Assembly: GCF_031143425.1 (NCBI RefSeq)
Contig: NC_090450.1
Coordinates: forward strand, 220,979,442 to 221,043,441
Direction: 5' to 3'
Source of the DNA: Pleurodeles waltl
Lineage: Eukaryota > Chordata > Amphibia > Caudata > Salamandridae
Length of the DNA stretch: 64,000 nt
Position 1 is the first letter of the stretch; each line of letters opens with the position of its first letter. The position numbers and the translations under genes are program-made. Below are positions 46,609-59,376 of this stretch, one piece after another. A model generated the notes under the pieces. The model was not told where the DNA came from. It searched no databases and saw nothing but the letters and a program-made list of their open reading frames with translations.

Positions 46609-47811
46609 TCAATAGGTGAGTGTGGTTGAAGTTGACACGTACCTTCCAAAGTATTGGGTTGCGATGTGTTCCAGTCTCAGTCTGCCTTGATTTGCTATAC
46701 TCCGATCCCCATGATGGCGATGTGGTTGCTCCTGCTCTTCATCCTCAGAATCCGGATCTGCAGGGGTGAGATGTAGCCCACGTCGGGTGGCAATATTGTG
46801 CAGGATGGCGCATGCGACAACAATTTTGAATGCTGTAATGGGGGTATACTGGAGGGCACCTCCACTGCGGTGGAGGCATCTGAACCTTGCTTTCAGCAAT
46901 CCGAAGGTGCGTTCTATTATGTTCCTGGTCCTCTTATGTGCACTGTTGTATCGCCTCTCGGAATCATTGCTAGGTGTTAAAAACGGAGTCATTATCCATG
47001 GCCGTGGAGCATATGCACTGTCACCTGTTGGGTACAAACATTACACTGTTAGAAAGTCCTGGTTGGTGTGCACAATGACCTGTGTGTATGTCTACGAGGT
47101 GTATGCAGCTCTACCAAGGAGGTATCCGTCTCCAAACTCCCCACGTTCCAGGCGTTGGTGTATCCCACTGTGCCTAAAAATGTAGGAGTCATGGGTACTG
47201 CCTGGAAATTTTGCAACAATGTCGGTGATGACATAATGGGCGTCACAAACCACCTGAATATTGAGTGAGTGGGTACACTTTCTGTTGCGGAACAGATGTT
47301 CCAGGTTAGCAGGGGGGCATATTTGAATATGTGTCCCATCTCCACACCCTATGGCATGGGGAAAGTTGGCAATCCAGTAAAAGTCCAACTTGGTGCTGTT
47401 AATTTCTGCCTCATTCCTGGGTAGGTATATGAAGTGAGACATGTGTGTGAGTATGGCATCTAGGAATGCCCTGAGGAACCTTGACAGTGCACTTTGAGAT
47501 TCCCCACCTGCCACAGCAATGACCCCCTGATAGCTACCCGAGGCCAAGAGGTGCAGTGAGCATAGCACTTGCACATTCGTAGGGATGGCGCAGCCGCGCA
47601 GAGTCTGGCGTTCTAGCTGTGGTTTTAGTAATTCAATTAATTCTAGTATGGCTGCGCTGCTAAGGCGGTATTTGTCATATATCTCTTCCTCAGTTTGCTG
47701 GAAGAGTGTCTGCCTTGTTCTGTAAATCTTCTCCTGTCTCTGGCTCCTCCTCCTCCTCTGCTGGGCTGCGTGGACTCTCCTCCTCACTGCTATCAGGTAT
47801 ATCTCCGCCAT
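46609..47811 (-). CDS. Harbinger C transposase (HARBI1-like DDE nuclease), intact
   Basis: Two exons, complement of 46609-47024 and 47115-47811, joined across a 90 bp intron (donor GTAGAG, acceptor CCAACAG), give 370 residues with no stop or shift. The start MAEIYLIAVRRRV is the first in-frame ATG and is followed by an Arg/Gln-rich stretch, a helical region (EEEIYDKYRLSSAAILELIE), and AIPTNVQVLCSLHLLASGSY, the family N-terminal DNA-binding part. The catalytic triad is Asp158 (GCGDGTHI), Asp208 (PGSTHDSY) and Glu270 (NIIERTFGLLKARFRCL). The intron splits Gly233 in phase 1. Length and spacing are normal for the family. This DDE enzyme excises and inserts elements at three-base sites and could act on MITEs with the same ends. 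The symbol is left blank because it is an element gene, not the host HARBI1 gene. Confidence 0.92.
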
Positions 47812-48144
47812 CTTGAGTAACCCAGATGCCTTCTGGGTCTCCTTTTATACTTTGGTAATGGTTACCACCTGCTCTGAGTTAGTGGTAAATGGGACATGCA
47901 TACTGGGCTTTTTGCGACTAGTCGCAATTTGCGAGTTGCTATTGCATATGGTTTGCAACTCGCAAATTGCGACTTCCTATTTGCGGGTCGCAAAATGGGG
48001 TTGCAATCTTTGCGAGTCGCTAACGGCTCGCATCGCTTTTTGCGAGTCGGAAATGGGATTTTTGCATCCCATTTCCGATTTTGCACAGTCGCAAATAGCG
48101 ATTCGGGCCATTTGCGACTCGCAAAACTTTGCTACATCTGGCCC

Positions 48145-48562
48145 TAGATGTGGTAGTGTGATGCTGTTTTTTTATTTCAGCCTGTGTTGTGCAGTAGTGC
48201 CGTCTGTCAGAAATAAATACATTGTTGTTGTGCCAGATGTTTATTATACTGTGAGGTGAGTTGTCATGTGGTGAATCAGGACAAGAGGTGGCATGAGTTA
48301 TTCTATAGAGCTGTGTTGTTTGTGCATTGACAAGTATTTTGGGTCAGGGTGCAATGCACTTTTGTACAGGGTGGTGTGCAAGGTAGTTTGTGAACTATTG
48401 CAGGCCGCTGACTTGTAATGCTGTAAGAGGCTGTTTAGAAATGTGAGGGGTCCCACTAGCATCTATGTATATTTATCTTAAAGGTCGATCAGGAATATCT
48501 TAAAGGATATTTTTTTTTTCAATGTTTGAGCTTCATATCACTGTATTTTGGGGCGACACTTG
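48145..48562. other. Unassigned DNA between two Harbinger-type elements
   Basis: No gene is recognised. It contains a poly-T run near 48511 and the TAG and TTG duplications at its two edges. Confidence 0.4.
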
Positions 48563-49329
48563 GGGCCAGATTTACAAGACCCTAGCGCCACCAGACTGTC
48601 ACATTTAGTGACGCACTGGTGGCACTATTCACGCTATTCACTGCACCATATTTACCACAAAAAGTGGCTTAATGCCTCCTTGTAAATATCCTTGTAAGTA
48701 TGGGCACCTCCTACGCAGTTTTTTGTGGCAGTGGGGCATGCAATGGGTGTTGCTGTGGGCATTCCACCGCTACACCCATTGCTATTGGCACTGCCCCAGA
48801 TTTTTTAGAATTCGTAAATCTTTTGTAGTGCCTAAAACGTTGCCGCCCCTGGGGTGCCATTAGCATAGTGCAACGAGGAGGAATACTTTCATTTCTCCAC
48901 ATTTTTGCTTTTTCTTTGTGTGCTGCAGAATGTAAAGCAAAGCAAAAGGTCATGAATGATTGTTTATGTGCAGGAAGGTTTCCCTTCCTCAACATAAACA
49001 GTCTTTCAAAAATGTTGATTTGATACTTCTATGTGTGCTGCATTCTGCAGCACACATAGAAGGGACAAATTGCCATTGTAGATTTTTATGTGCAGGAAGG
49101 GACACCTTTCTGCACATAAACAATGTATCCGCTCAACGCAGACACCCATGCACTATGGTGCATGAATGCCTGCATTGTCGCTGGTAGGTAAATTAAGGCC
49201 CGAACGGGGGAAACACAGGGGTGCACCGTATTTTTGTAAATACAGCACATCCCTGTGTTTAAAAAGTAATGCAGCACCGTGCTGCAAATGTTGTTGTGGC
49301 GCTGCAGCACTTTTTTGTAAATTTTGGCC
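48563..49329. mobile_element. Harbinger-type MITE, second family (GGGCCAGATTTACAAG ends)
   Basis: The left end GGGCCAGATTTACAAG and right end TTTGTAAATTTTGGCC are inverted copies with TTG duplicated on both sides (48560-48562 and 49330-49332). GCGCCAC at the left is mirrored by GTGGCGC at the right. The interior holds a perfect hairpin with 17 bp arms (49027-49063, CTTCTATGTGTGCTGCA) and TTTATGTGCAGGAAGG-type inverted repeats. There is no coding capacity. Confidence 0.82.
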
Positions 49330-49332
49330 TTG

Positions 49333-51815
49333 GTGTGAGGTGGAGAAGATTGTGCTGGTGCTCCATGGCTCTGGTGGAGTTTGGATTTTACGACTTGTCT
49401 TGGAAGGAATAATCTGCCTAGTCTTGTGTGAAGTGATGTGTTGCAGATTTGTTGTTCTGGAGTAAAATACAAATGTTGACCATGAATGTGTGCATCAGGG
49501 TGATTTATGGTTCCTTTATGCGATTGTCAAAATTTCCCTGTCACAAATGGAAGGGTCCAGAGGACAATGTTCCGAGGTACCAGTGGGGATGTTCTGATAT
49601 ATAATCTGATCAAGGTGGAGCTTTGTGTGCCTGCCAGCCCAGGGCCTCCCCTTGTCCTCCTGCTGCTTTTCATGCCAAGCATGCAGTGTTCCTGTAGAGG
49701 AACTAGGGTAGTCTCATACTATATCTTCTGTGTTTTCTTTGGTCCCCAAGTGCTGTCAATCAGTTCTCAAAGAATGCGATCAAGTCCCTCATTTCCTACA
49801 GCCATATACGATATTCAAGGGATGTCCTTGATGTAGTTGGCAATGGAACTTCTAACTGATTTGGTATTAAGGGACTACCTTCCTGCTCTAGCATCCTCCC
49901 AACCATCAGACAAGATATCGCAACCAGATGGTGTGGCGCTGAGGGTAGTGGTGGCACTGCAGCACCAGCGATGCTTTTGCCAATGGGAAATTCTCGGTTG
50001 GAGCTCATACTCCACCGTCATTTTGGATTTATGATCCATTCTTAAATTGTTAGGAGGGCATGTTTTTTATCAAGCTGTTACTTAGTATCTTTGTTTTCCA
50101 TTGACCAGTAGATTTCTATGATTAATGGGCTAACATAGGCATTATAGTTGGGTAGTACATGGCAACGAATCGGAAAATAGGTGCTACCTAAGGAACTGGT
50201 GGAGTGTGCTGCCTTTTTGTGTAGGTGGGAGGGAGTGATATTCTTCAGATTTTTGTGGGTGGTGAGATTCAATGGTGGAAATTGAGTGATGGTATATGGT
50301 TGTGGTGCATGATAGTGAGGGGTCCGGTCTTTATGTTAGGTGACATGGATTAGTTTGATGTGAGTAGTTATTTGTGTGGTGATCAGTCATAAATTTGAAA
50401 TTGGTATTGTTGTGGTCTAGTTTATTGCGATGATGTGTTTGACGATTTAGTAATAGTAAGGGTGAGTGCAGGTTGTGAAGGATGCTTGCATAAGCATGTG
50501 TGGAGGTACCATGTGCTGTGAAGATTTCAAAATAACAGGTGAACAACCAGGTTTCCATACCCTTTCTGAAAGACAGGTGGTCCCTCATTTTGTAAACGTA
50601 CTGGTCCACTGCTAGGGCATGAGAAAGACTTGTGTGTTGGCATAATGAAGTACAGGAGTGCCAAAAGTAAACATACTGCCTTAAATGTCTCCTTTTCTGC
50701 TAAGCACTGTTCGTTTTCACAGAAAATAGCTCAGATGAAAAGAAGTACGAGCGCTAGTTCCCTTTTTATTGTTTAAACTACAGTTATAATGCTACTCCAT
50801 GAACTTCCTTTCACGGGATCTGCGGACTCCAGCAACACATATTATGACATCACTCCTCAAATGTAACAATTTATAATTTTTTAGGTCAAATTATACCCCC
50901 TGAGGATAATTTCGTGCAAAACCTTCCCCACTTAAATCAAGGCGCAAATCATGTCCGTAACTTGCACAAGTCTGCGAGTTGGTGTACACGGGAGAAAACG
51001 TGCAATTAGCTGGTTATTCCCATTCTGAGGATCCAAACACTTTCAATCTATACAATCGAAAAGCACTTATAAAGCTGTCACAGATTTGGAATTATTGTCT
51101 GTTTTTGTGTATTTATCTGCCACAGAGGCCAAACACAATTCTTTTGGTTGAGAAGCTTAGTCCGTACCTACGGTTTAAGGTTTGATGATTTGGTAGCTAA
51201 TAAATCAGACAAGGATATATATTCGGTGAAGGAAACGAATGCACAGCACATGGGAAAGCAAGGGTAATTGAGGCCGTGTTAGGAACCGGGAACCCGAGAA
51301 GAGGTATGTGAATCGCAAGCCATATTAATGAATTGTACCCTTAAACCCTTACTGAGCTGGAGTATTCAGGCCGAACGGCATTCACAGCGATTGTAAAAGG
51401 GAATCATTTGTTCACCACCTTCCAATTTCAGGTCAGAAGTCAAGCTGAGCTTATAATCACCTGCCTTTGTCTATTGATCAATTGTGCCGGAAGGCGCAAC
51501 CATCCGTGAATACATCTGTCCGTGTGCTAGGCTTATGGTGCTGGCATCTTTTAGATATCTAGGGAAAGATGCAATCGAAGTGGCATGCAGGCATCCCTTC
51601 GCGAAATGAGGGGTTTATTGGTTTCATATTTTCAGCATGTTACAAAATACGGCTGGTAGGTTGACATAGTATTCAATTGTCGGGACACATTTTTTATACT
51701 CACAAACCTTCTTCTTGTTTTATAAAGACATGGTGGATACAAATGTCACAGCATGTGGGGAACGAAGCAAATACGGCTGTGAAATAAATTAGGAAGGACC
51801 CACTAAGTACTCAAA
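49333..51815. other. Unassigned DNA
   Basis: Several minus-strand frames of 60-130 codons occur between 49086 and 50609, but no family motif could be read. Old LINE sequence is possible. No RNA gene was seen. Confidence 0.35.
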
Positions 51816-52475
51816 GGGCCAGATGTAGGAAAGGATTTAGCACTTCTTAACCGATCGTATCGCAAATCGGTCCTTTAAGAAATGCCAAATGGTCGTTTCA
51901 TATGCACAAAGGTATTTAGGAAATCACAAAATGTGATTTCTACCCAGTAGAAACTGCATTTTCTGAAGCAAAATAGGAAATCGCAAATAGGGATGTCCTA
52001 TATGCGATTTCCTAAGCACATGTTCAAAGCATTCCCTAAGTGCGAAATCAACACTTAGGAAAGGCTATTCCCATTGACTCCAAGTCGATGGTAAGCATGT
52101 GCAGTTATTTTTTAAAAATGCGCCCAAAGTGAATGTTTTAAAGTTACATGCAATACACACATGCCCCTAGTATCTAAGTGCATGTAACGTGTGCACCACC
52201 AGTTTAGGACCATAGTCACCCTTGGTATTACATTTCCTAATTTGGGCAATTTCCTATTAGGAAATCGCAAATTAGGAAACGCAAAACCATTCTTACCTAC
52301 GGCCCATTAGACCGAATTTCTTAAATAGCAAATTCCTAACAGCTATTCCTTCTATGTAGTAAATGCTATTAGGAATCCTTTATTTTTGTACATTCCATTT
52401 AGATTTTTCTAAATCGCGAATTCTAAGGAGTCTCTGTTTAGAAAATGCCAAATAAGAATTTAGTACATCTGGCCC
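51816..52475. mobile_element. Harbinger-type MITE, hairpin-rich
   Basis: Ends GGGCCAGATGTAGGAAAG and TAGTACATCTGGCCC match Harbinger C. The flanking triplets are AAA and TTA, so no clear duplication remains. Inside are inverted repeats such as AGGAAATCGCAAATAGGGA facing TCCTATATGCGATTTCC (51977-52013) and CCTAAGTG facing CACTTAGG (52033-52060). The word AGGAAATCGCAAAT recurs in place of the GACTCGCAAATTG of Harbinger C. Confidence 0.78.
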
Positions 52476-54658
52476 TTACATAGTTCGCTTTCAAACAAAC
52501 TATGTAGACATTATTTAAATGGTCTCAACTTTTGGCTTTGTCTATGTTTTTGGTTATGCAATGTAGCATCAGCAAAATAAAAATAAAGTGGTTAAAAAAT
52601 AAAATAGTGCAATGATATGCATGCGTTAACATATATACACACTTCATTACTATGAGGGCTCCAGCATGCGCACATGCATCACTGTGCGTGCCTATTAGTG
52701 TGTTGTGATGTTGCAGTGCCCAATTTTTTTCGTTTTAACTTAACATTCCAGATGACAGATGATCATGTTAAAGAGGTAAATTTTTAAAAAGTGCAATTTA
52801 TAAAGGAGCTGTCCAGCAGCACACTGCAGATGTGTGGTCCCCTAAAAATGAAAAAGGAATACAAATAATTAAAAATAAAAGAATGCAAGGGTGTGGGGTG
52901 ATGAGCAAAGATGAAGCAGGCGAAGTGTTAGGAGGATGGAGGTAAACACCTAAGAGCAGCGGTAGCAATGGGAAGAGGGAGGAGAGTGGGAGCAATGAAG
53001 GAGCCGGGAGGGTTTAAAAACAAAGAAAAGAAAGCTGAGCAGGATGGGGAGGCGATGGAAAAATGATGGGGTATATAGCACAGATGGGGCGATGGAAAGA
53101 CCCACATGCTCTCCCATTGAGTGCTCAAAATAAAAAATGTTCACCGGTAAGGAGCAGTAGAAAAATAAAGGTCATCCCATCAAAAAGAATGATAATGAAG
53201 TAATGTTCCAGATGAAAGAAACACCAGTAGTGGCAGGAAAACCATTGAATAAGTAGCCTGAAAATGTGAGTGACAAGAAAGCTAGCAAATGGCAAGCAGC
53301 TGTCTTTCTCAAAGCCCACTCAGAGTATGGGTATGATACACAACAGGTCTTCAACAAAATTCGGCCACGCTTGTCATCTCTTCCTGAGGGACACAGTGTG
53401 CCATGCACCTCTTGTTTCATCACTAAACAAGAGCTCAATCTATGTGTCCAAGGGAATGGGCTACACCAGTGTGTCCATGCAGTGGTATAACACAAAATTA
53501 TTGGTTCGCCCCCACACGTATTGTGTTGAGGGGTCCCATTTGGCACAAATATCCATTGGTCTTGGGCTGAATGGGTGCTCCTGAAAGTATGGGGAGGCTC
53601 CTGAAGGGTTGCCCCGCTCCACAGGGGCTGCAGGAGCCTCCATTAAGGCCTTGTGTCCATGCGTGCCACACTCTGACATTTGATCTGTTCAGCAGCAACT
53701 ATACTGTATAGAAAGTGGCACCCGACTCTTCTGGACCCTCTGAGAACCACATTTCTCATGGTGGCTATGTTCCTACATCTCTGTAGTCAAACTTCCATTG
53801 TGCTGTTTAAAGGTAACAGATTCCGATTTAAAACATTTGTTAACTAGAACAAACACAACTCAGTATTGGGAAAAATGGAAAGTACATTTTCTGAAGCTCA
53901 CTTATAGGCTACTACATTAATCTAAGCAAGTCCATTTTATGTTCACTCTATAAAGACTCGCAACACCGAGATGCGGAAGAAAGTAATACAAAATAGAAAA
54001 AACTGTTTCATCCAGGAACTGAGGAAATATTTCCATGCAACAAATATCCTATTTATTCCGCAGATGTTCCATACATTTGTAGCATGCATGTGCTACTCTC
54101 TGTAAGTGTCAGTGTGTGCCACGCTGAAACATGCTGATTGGTTCCTCAAAGTTTCCATTTTAAAAGCTTTAAAAATGTGATTAATGGGATAAAGCATGCT
54201 ACAGAGATTAGTGGTTTGGAATGATACACACTCATCGATTTCTTAGCGCACATTCCCTCTCATACTTCCTGCCCTGGCTTCTGATGTATTCCACAGAAAC
54301 CATTTCAAGTAAGATTCATTAACAATATTGAGTGTTCAACTAAGTTGTCTATTTATTTAAAAAAAAATGTAATTAAAACTAAATTAGGAGCATAAAAGGG
54401 CGACAGGGAAATGCACCACATAACAAGTCATAAGTGTGTTTTGCTGTTAAGGGATCTTCAGTCATAGGAGCCAGATTAACCAGTATTGACAGTGAATCTA
54501 CTTTTTCAACAACAGTTGTCTTGCAACAACTGAACTGTAGAGAATACGTTGAAAATACAATCCAACAATAGTGTTTCTGTGGGGCGAATATTACAGTCTT
54601 AGTCCAACTTCGTTCCTAACCTGAAAAAAATAATAGCCGGTATTTGATGAACATTGAA
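52476..54658. other. Unassigned DNA
   Basis: No gene is recognised. Minus-strand frames at 52798-53319 are Leu/Ser/Pro-rich through AG-rich composition. ORFs near 53172-53679 lack any motif. Confidence 0.35.
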
Positions 54659-54772
54659 AGTGAGCCTGAGATACTGACCCAAAAGGCTAAGTGTGCCCGA
54701 GAAACTGCCCAACAGCAAACGTGTCCCTGAGATACTGACCAAACAGTGAAAGTGTGCCTGGGTCACTGACCC
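54659..54772. repeat. Four-copy tandem repeat, period 30-31 bp
   Basis: Units beginning AGTGAGCCTG (54659), AGTGTGCCCG (54690), CGTGTCCCTG (54720) and AGTGTGCCTG (54750) each continue AGAWACTGACC or a close variant. A small diverged minisatellite. Confidence 0.65.
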
Positions 54773-55583
54773 TTCTGCAATACGGGTTTCATTGCATTGG
54801 TGCTTTTCACAACACCTTATAAGTGCCACTGCTCACCCAGTGTGACTCACTCAAGGAAGAGGTCCCCTCCATGCCCATCACCTTAAAGTGACTGGTCTAA
54901 TGGCACTGGTTGGATTCAAAGTTTAAAAAACAAACAAAATCGTTTTGATAAAATGTCAAATTACAATGCTATACTTTAACTAGTATTCTAACAGTTGGGC
55001 CTAACCACGTAAACAATTAGAAATACATAAAAATACACACATGTATTTGCAAAAGTACATTGAAATACTTCTAACAAATTCATAAGGACAATACATTCTT
55101 CAAAGCATATGATTAATCAAAAAATTACTGATTTTTGGCGAGCTCTTCCTAAAAGCATGTACCATAAACGGAGACCTAAACGTTTTCAGTATTATACAAA
55201 AAATATGTGAAAAAACTCAGTATCTGAGCCACATACATGACACACATTTCTTTCAGATAGAACGCTAGTGCAAACTATTTCAGAGGTAGATGGCTAAAGC
55301 TAATATTCCTCTACTTTTAATTTATCAAAGTAGCACAATGTAAAAGATTTTAATATGGGAGATGAGAATTGGCATTTAAGTTCTTACTCAATATAGTCTA
55401 AGGCTCTCTCATACGTTTTGCTCACACAACCAACTCCACAGCTAAGAAGTACATGCATGTTGCTAAAAGAGTTGCACATAATATAAAAGTCCTTGAATAA
55501 ACAATTAATATCAGTAGAACTTAGCTTGTGCTGATTTGACCTTTGGCCCATTCGACATCTCAATTTATATACATTGAATTAAA
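54773..55583. other. Unassigned AT-rich DNA
   Basis: Nothing recognisable was found on either strand. Confidence 0.35.
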
Positions 55584-55860
55584 GTGCCTCTTGTAGCTGG
55601 AGTTGCTTACAGAATTCTGAACCATATCCAGCAAAAGGACAAAGTAAATTTCGTACCCCAGTTCAGCCTCACTACCGCCGGCTTAGAAAAGTACACCAAC
55701 ATGTTGGTTCCTTTAATCAGTCTGAAAGTTTTTAAGGTCTATGTTTTGACAGAGCAGCTGTCAATGAGACCTATAGCTTACAATATACATAAAGTGGGCT
55801 TTGGGGCTGCCCGTTTTAACCATTGGTTCTCTTCAACTAGCTGTTTTCTGCCGTGTGCCA

Positions 55861-55986
55861 GAGATTTTTGCAATAATGCCTTGGCTCATTCCAGAGGAGT
55901 ATTCATTCCCACCCAATGCTGTTTGGGAGCATCCTTCTGCTACCATTCCAGTGCATGTTTTTGAACTAATTGAAAGACTACCTTAA
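55861..55986 (+). other. Possible isolated exon or processed remnant of unknown origin
   Basis: After a pyrimidine-rich TTTTCTGCCGTGTGCCAG comes an open frame, EIFAIMPWLIPEEYSFPPNA then VWEHPSATIPVHVFELIERL, ending at TAA. It has a more protein-like composition than its surroundings. The frame upstream is also open back to 55801. No family is recognised and no partner exon is visible. Confidence 0.2.
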
Positions 55987-58900
55987 GACTGCAGCCCACT
56001 TTATTTGAGACTAAAACAATGACAGGACTTTATTTAAGGCAACAGGGCCCTCAATGCACTCCATATTTCATTTCTTGTCTTACTTTAGTGTGCTTAGAGT
56101 CAGTGCGCTAGCAGATTAAAAACAGACCTATTGGCTTTGCCAATGCTTGTTTTGCTTGTTGTTGTGTCAAAACGCATTTAATCAATCACTTCAGACATCA
56201 TTGCTTCTTTTTACATCTGTCTTGACGTCTGCATTGCGTACTGTTTGCCATGCCCTATAGAGGACTTTGAGTCAGGCAATATCACCATGTGCTTGTTTGG
56301 CTCAGCCCCTTCAACCATTGCTTTCAGATGGTGCCTGTAATATTGCTCATCTGCTTAGGAAGTGCTTGAATTGCACTGCATGAGGAACTATTTGACACCT
56401 GAAAAGTACATTTAATCTCACATTCAATTATTAATGTAATAATATGTTCATTGCATACAGAAGCCAATTCAATTTTTGCACAGCTTCAGACTTTTTTGCA
56501 ATGTTCTTTACAGGTGTTAGGGATGTGCTTGGCCTTATGATGACATCCACTTTGATTGTCTCTTTGCAGATCAGGACAGACTGACACTAAGTTGGTCACC
56601 AGGAGACCAGTGGCAGCTGGTGATAATCGAAAGTGTTGAAGTGTAAAGGTTTTAGTGTAGTGAGCAAGCCCGACCCTCATGGTGGCATTCTCACCCAGAA
56701 AATTTTGAAAAAGAAGTGGCGAAATGGTGCATTTTTAACTAGATTTTCAAAAGCAAGAAGGATTATAAAACAATTTTGAAAGTGTCAACTTAAAATATTA
56801 AAACACAAAAATACTCCATATCTTACTGAATTAAAATTTGTTAAAGGTTAGCGTAGTTTGTAAATTCAAATTGTTCAATGCAACAATTTTCCAAAGCGCC
56901 GTGGCCGCCGAGCTGGATGAATGTGCGAGTTCCTGGTGTGCTAGTACATGCCTATGTTCCTGAGTGCACTTTCTCCGGAGCACACTAGTGCGTGTCTGAG
57001 TTCCTGATTGCTGGATGAGTGCATGCGCTCCCCGGTGTACCAGTGCATGTAAGTTTCTGAGTTTACCTTCTCCTGAGAGTGCTAGTAGATGCCTGTGTTC
57101 TCAAGTGCTGAAGTGGTGCACATGCTTGTCAGACAGGAACCTGCTTGTCTGTGGTCCTGAGTACAGAGCACTGAAGGAGTACATGTGCTCCTGTGAGTGT
57201 CCTGAGCACATTCTTAGATTATGTTGCACTGTCTGAGTCTGGCTGTGAACGCTCTGTCCTCCACATCATTTTGGCTCATGGGGTGGGTATGTGAAATATT
57301 ACACAGCATTAATAACAGCCTTTCTCCTTGCACTTGTAGGGTTACTATGACCTGCTCCACTTTCACTTTCCAGTCTTTCATCTTCCCTGGTTGAGGAAGT
57401 AACTGCTTTCAGTAAGGAGTGGGTGAAGACACTGGAGCTCTGCGCAGGGTTCCAAAAAACTCCACAAAGTGATGAGGAGCAGAGTTCTTTCTCACGTTTG
57501 GTGAGCATGAGCAAGAGAAATTGCTAAGCGGGTGAGGGTGAGCAAGATTTATGAATGCAAGCAGTAGGCCTCAACCCCTCACGATAAGAAAGCTGCCGCT
57601 GGAGTTGAGGAAGCTGCCACTCAAGTAGAAAATCTACTTGCTCAGCAGAAAGAAGCTAGCGCCCTCTGATGCTCCGCATCATGCCACTTGGGCAGATTTT
57701 CCAGAGTGGGAGAAATTCCTGGAGCTGAAAATCAGCGCAAACAGCACAACTTACCCAAACTTCGATACTTGTGGAACTCCGCATACCGTGGCAGACTTTT
57801 TTCAGCACTTCTGGGAGTTCTGCATAACTCTGCAACTCCACCAAGGCCTACTTTCAGGCACTCTGGGTTTTATTAGCTGCAGGTACAGTTGTGAAGGGGT
57901 TTGATGTAATCTTAGCCAGGGAGTAAGACTAGCAGGGCAGATAGCGCTCCCAGCACATCACACCTACTCAGCCTCGTGCTCTTCTGATGTTTCCCCCTCA
58001 GCCACCCCATCGTTCGTCTGTTCTTTTTATCTGCAACAACAGTGTGGTGAAACAACTTATTAGCCACATCAAAAGCTGGCTGTCACAGCATTGCTCAGCC
58101 TTGTCTCTGGGCCTGGGGTGTTCAGTGTTCTGTTCCGTGAAAGGCTGCAAGTGAAAGACAGGTCAGGGAGGGAGCTGTACTCCTTTTTGCAAACCAGTTG
58201 CTGACCACTTAGTCTAAATGATTTAGACAGGATCAGGATGCATGTAGATTTGTCCAGACTGAGACTCCAGACAAAAGGGGATTTGCACTGAGGTGATCTT
58301 CAGAAGAACGCCAAAAGGAGGCATTATGAAAAGCTGGAACTACGTTGAAATAATTAACTAATCAATTGGGATAAGTAAAAAGAAAGAATGAAATACAAGG
58401 CACCATGCCTGAGCAACTTATTGCTACTGGCTTTTTAGAACTCGGGCAGTAGCAGCACAACATGCTATTTCATTAAGTCACAGAAATCAAATAACAATAT
58501 AAACTCAAATGTGTTACATCCTCGTGATATTATTATTATTTTTTCACACTGCATGCGCCGTGGCCACTTCTCCAACTCTGACAGTGTGCTGGATTTAATG
58601 GGTTCCATACAACCTGCAGTGTGGCTTGCGCTGGCATGTGCAGTGGCGATAGGCCCTGACCACTCCTACACATGTAATACAGAAACTTGTAATTTGAGCA
58701 AACAGATATCAGTGACTTGAGAGTCTGCCATGTAACAGATAAAGAAAGCAAAAACGAACAAATATGTCCCAACAAGGGCCAGATTTAGAACTACTCAGGG
58801 ACCAAACTTTCTAGCCATACAACAGCTATGCGGGGATCTGTATGCGTGCCAGCAGGTAAGGCCATATCGGGCCAGTCCATAAAACACCCCGTAAGGGATG

Positions 58901-59376
58901 AAAAAAGAAGGTGCTAATAAGGTGGAAAATATTATCAGAGAGACACAATTATGTATTTCTTCTTTCAGTAGCGAATCAGGTTGACTGACAGCAGAAAAGC
59001 ATATAAATCATTGTGGTGCAGAAATGATTAAAACAGCAACACCACATTCAGTATCGCGACAATGGCCTCATTTGCAAGGCAAACACCAATAACATTTGAG
59101 CTGTTGAAGGTGTTAGCGCATCAGACCATATTAAGTAAACTTATAAGGGAGACACGAATAGACCGATGGACCTTTTGACTGTGCTTCGAGTAGTTCCCGC
59201 CATGTGACGACGTACCAATACAAATCAATAACAGATAGCAATCAATGGCATCAACAACCAATAGGAGTCAGTAGTTTTCGCACACCCTGACCTCTCGGCC
59301 ATGAATAACCACACTTTGATGTAAAAGTTAGAATGTTTATTTCCCTATATTAATAATGGTAATGTCACATAACCTG
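55987..59376. other. Unassigned DNA
   Basis: No convincing gene. 56920-57230 is loosely periodic (GAGTGCATG, GTGCTCC and CCTGAGT recurring about every 60 bp). Frames at 57638-57904 and 58511-58775 show no family. A lone GGGCCAGATTTAG at 58777 resembles a MITE end but has no partner. Confidence 0.35.

Larger units (their letters stand above)
44618..48144 (+). mobile_element. Harbinger C, complete 3.5-kb element
   Basis: The left end GGGCCAGATGTAGGTAC and right end TTTGCTACATCTGGCCC are inverted copies, with TAG on both sides (44615-44617 and 48145-48147). It carries a MYB-like gene (plus strand, 45028 onward) and a transposase gene (minus strand, from 47811) in convergent order. Both subterminal regions are dense in the word GACTCGCAAATTGCGA and form hairpins (for example 48045-48078, GGAAATGGGA arms). 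It is the likely autonomous parent type of the MITEs at 14147, 51816 and 59377, which share its ends. Confidence 0.93.

Noticed and set aside
58777..58790. GGGCCAGATTTAG, a possible MITE end
   Set aside because: No matching inverted end or three-base duplication was found within a plausible distance.
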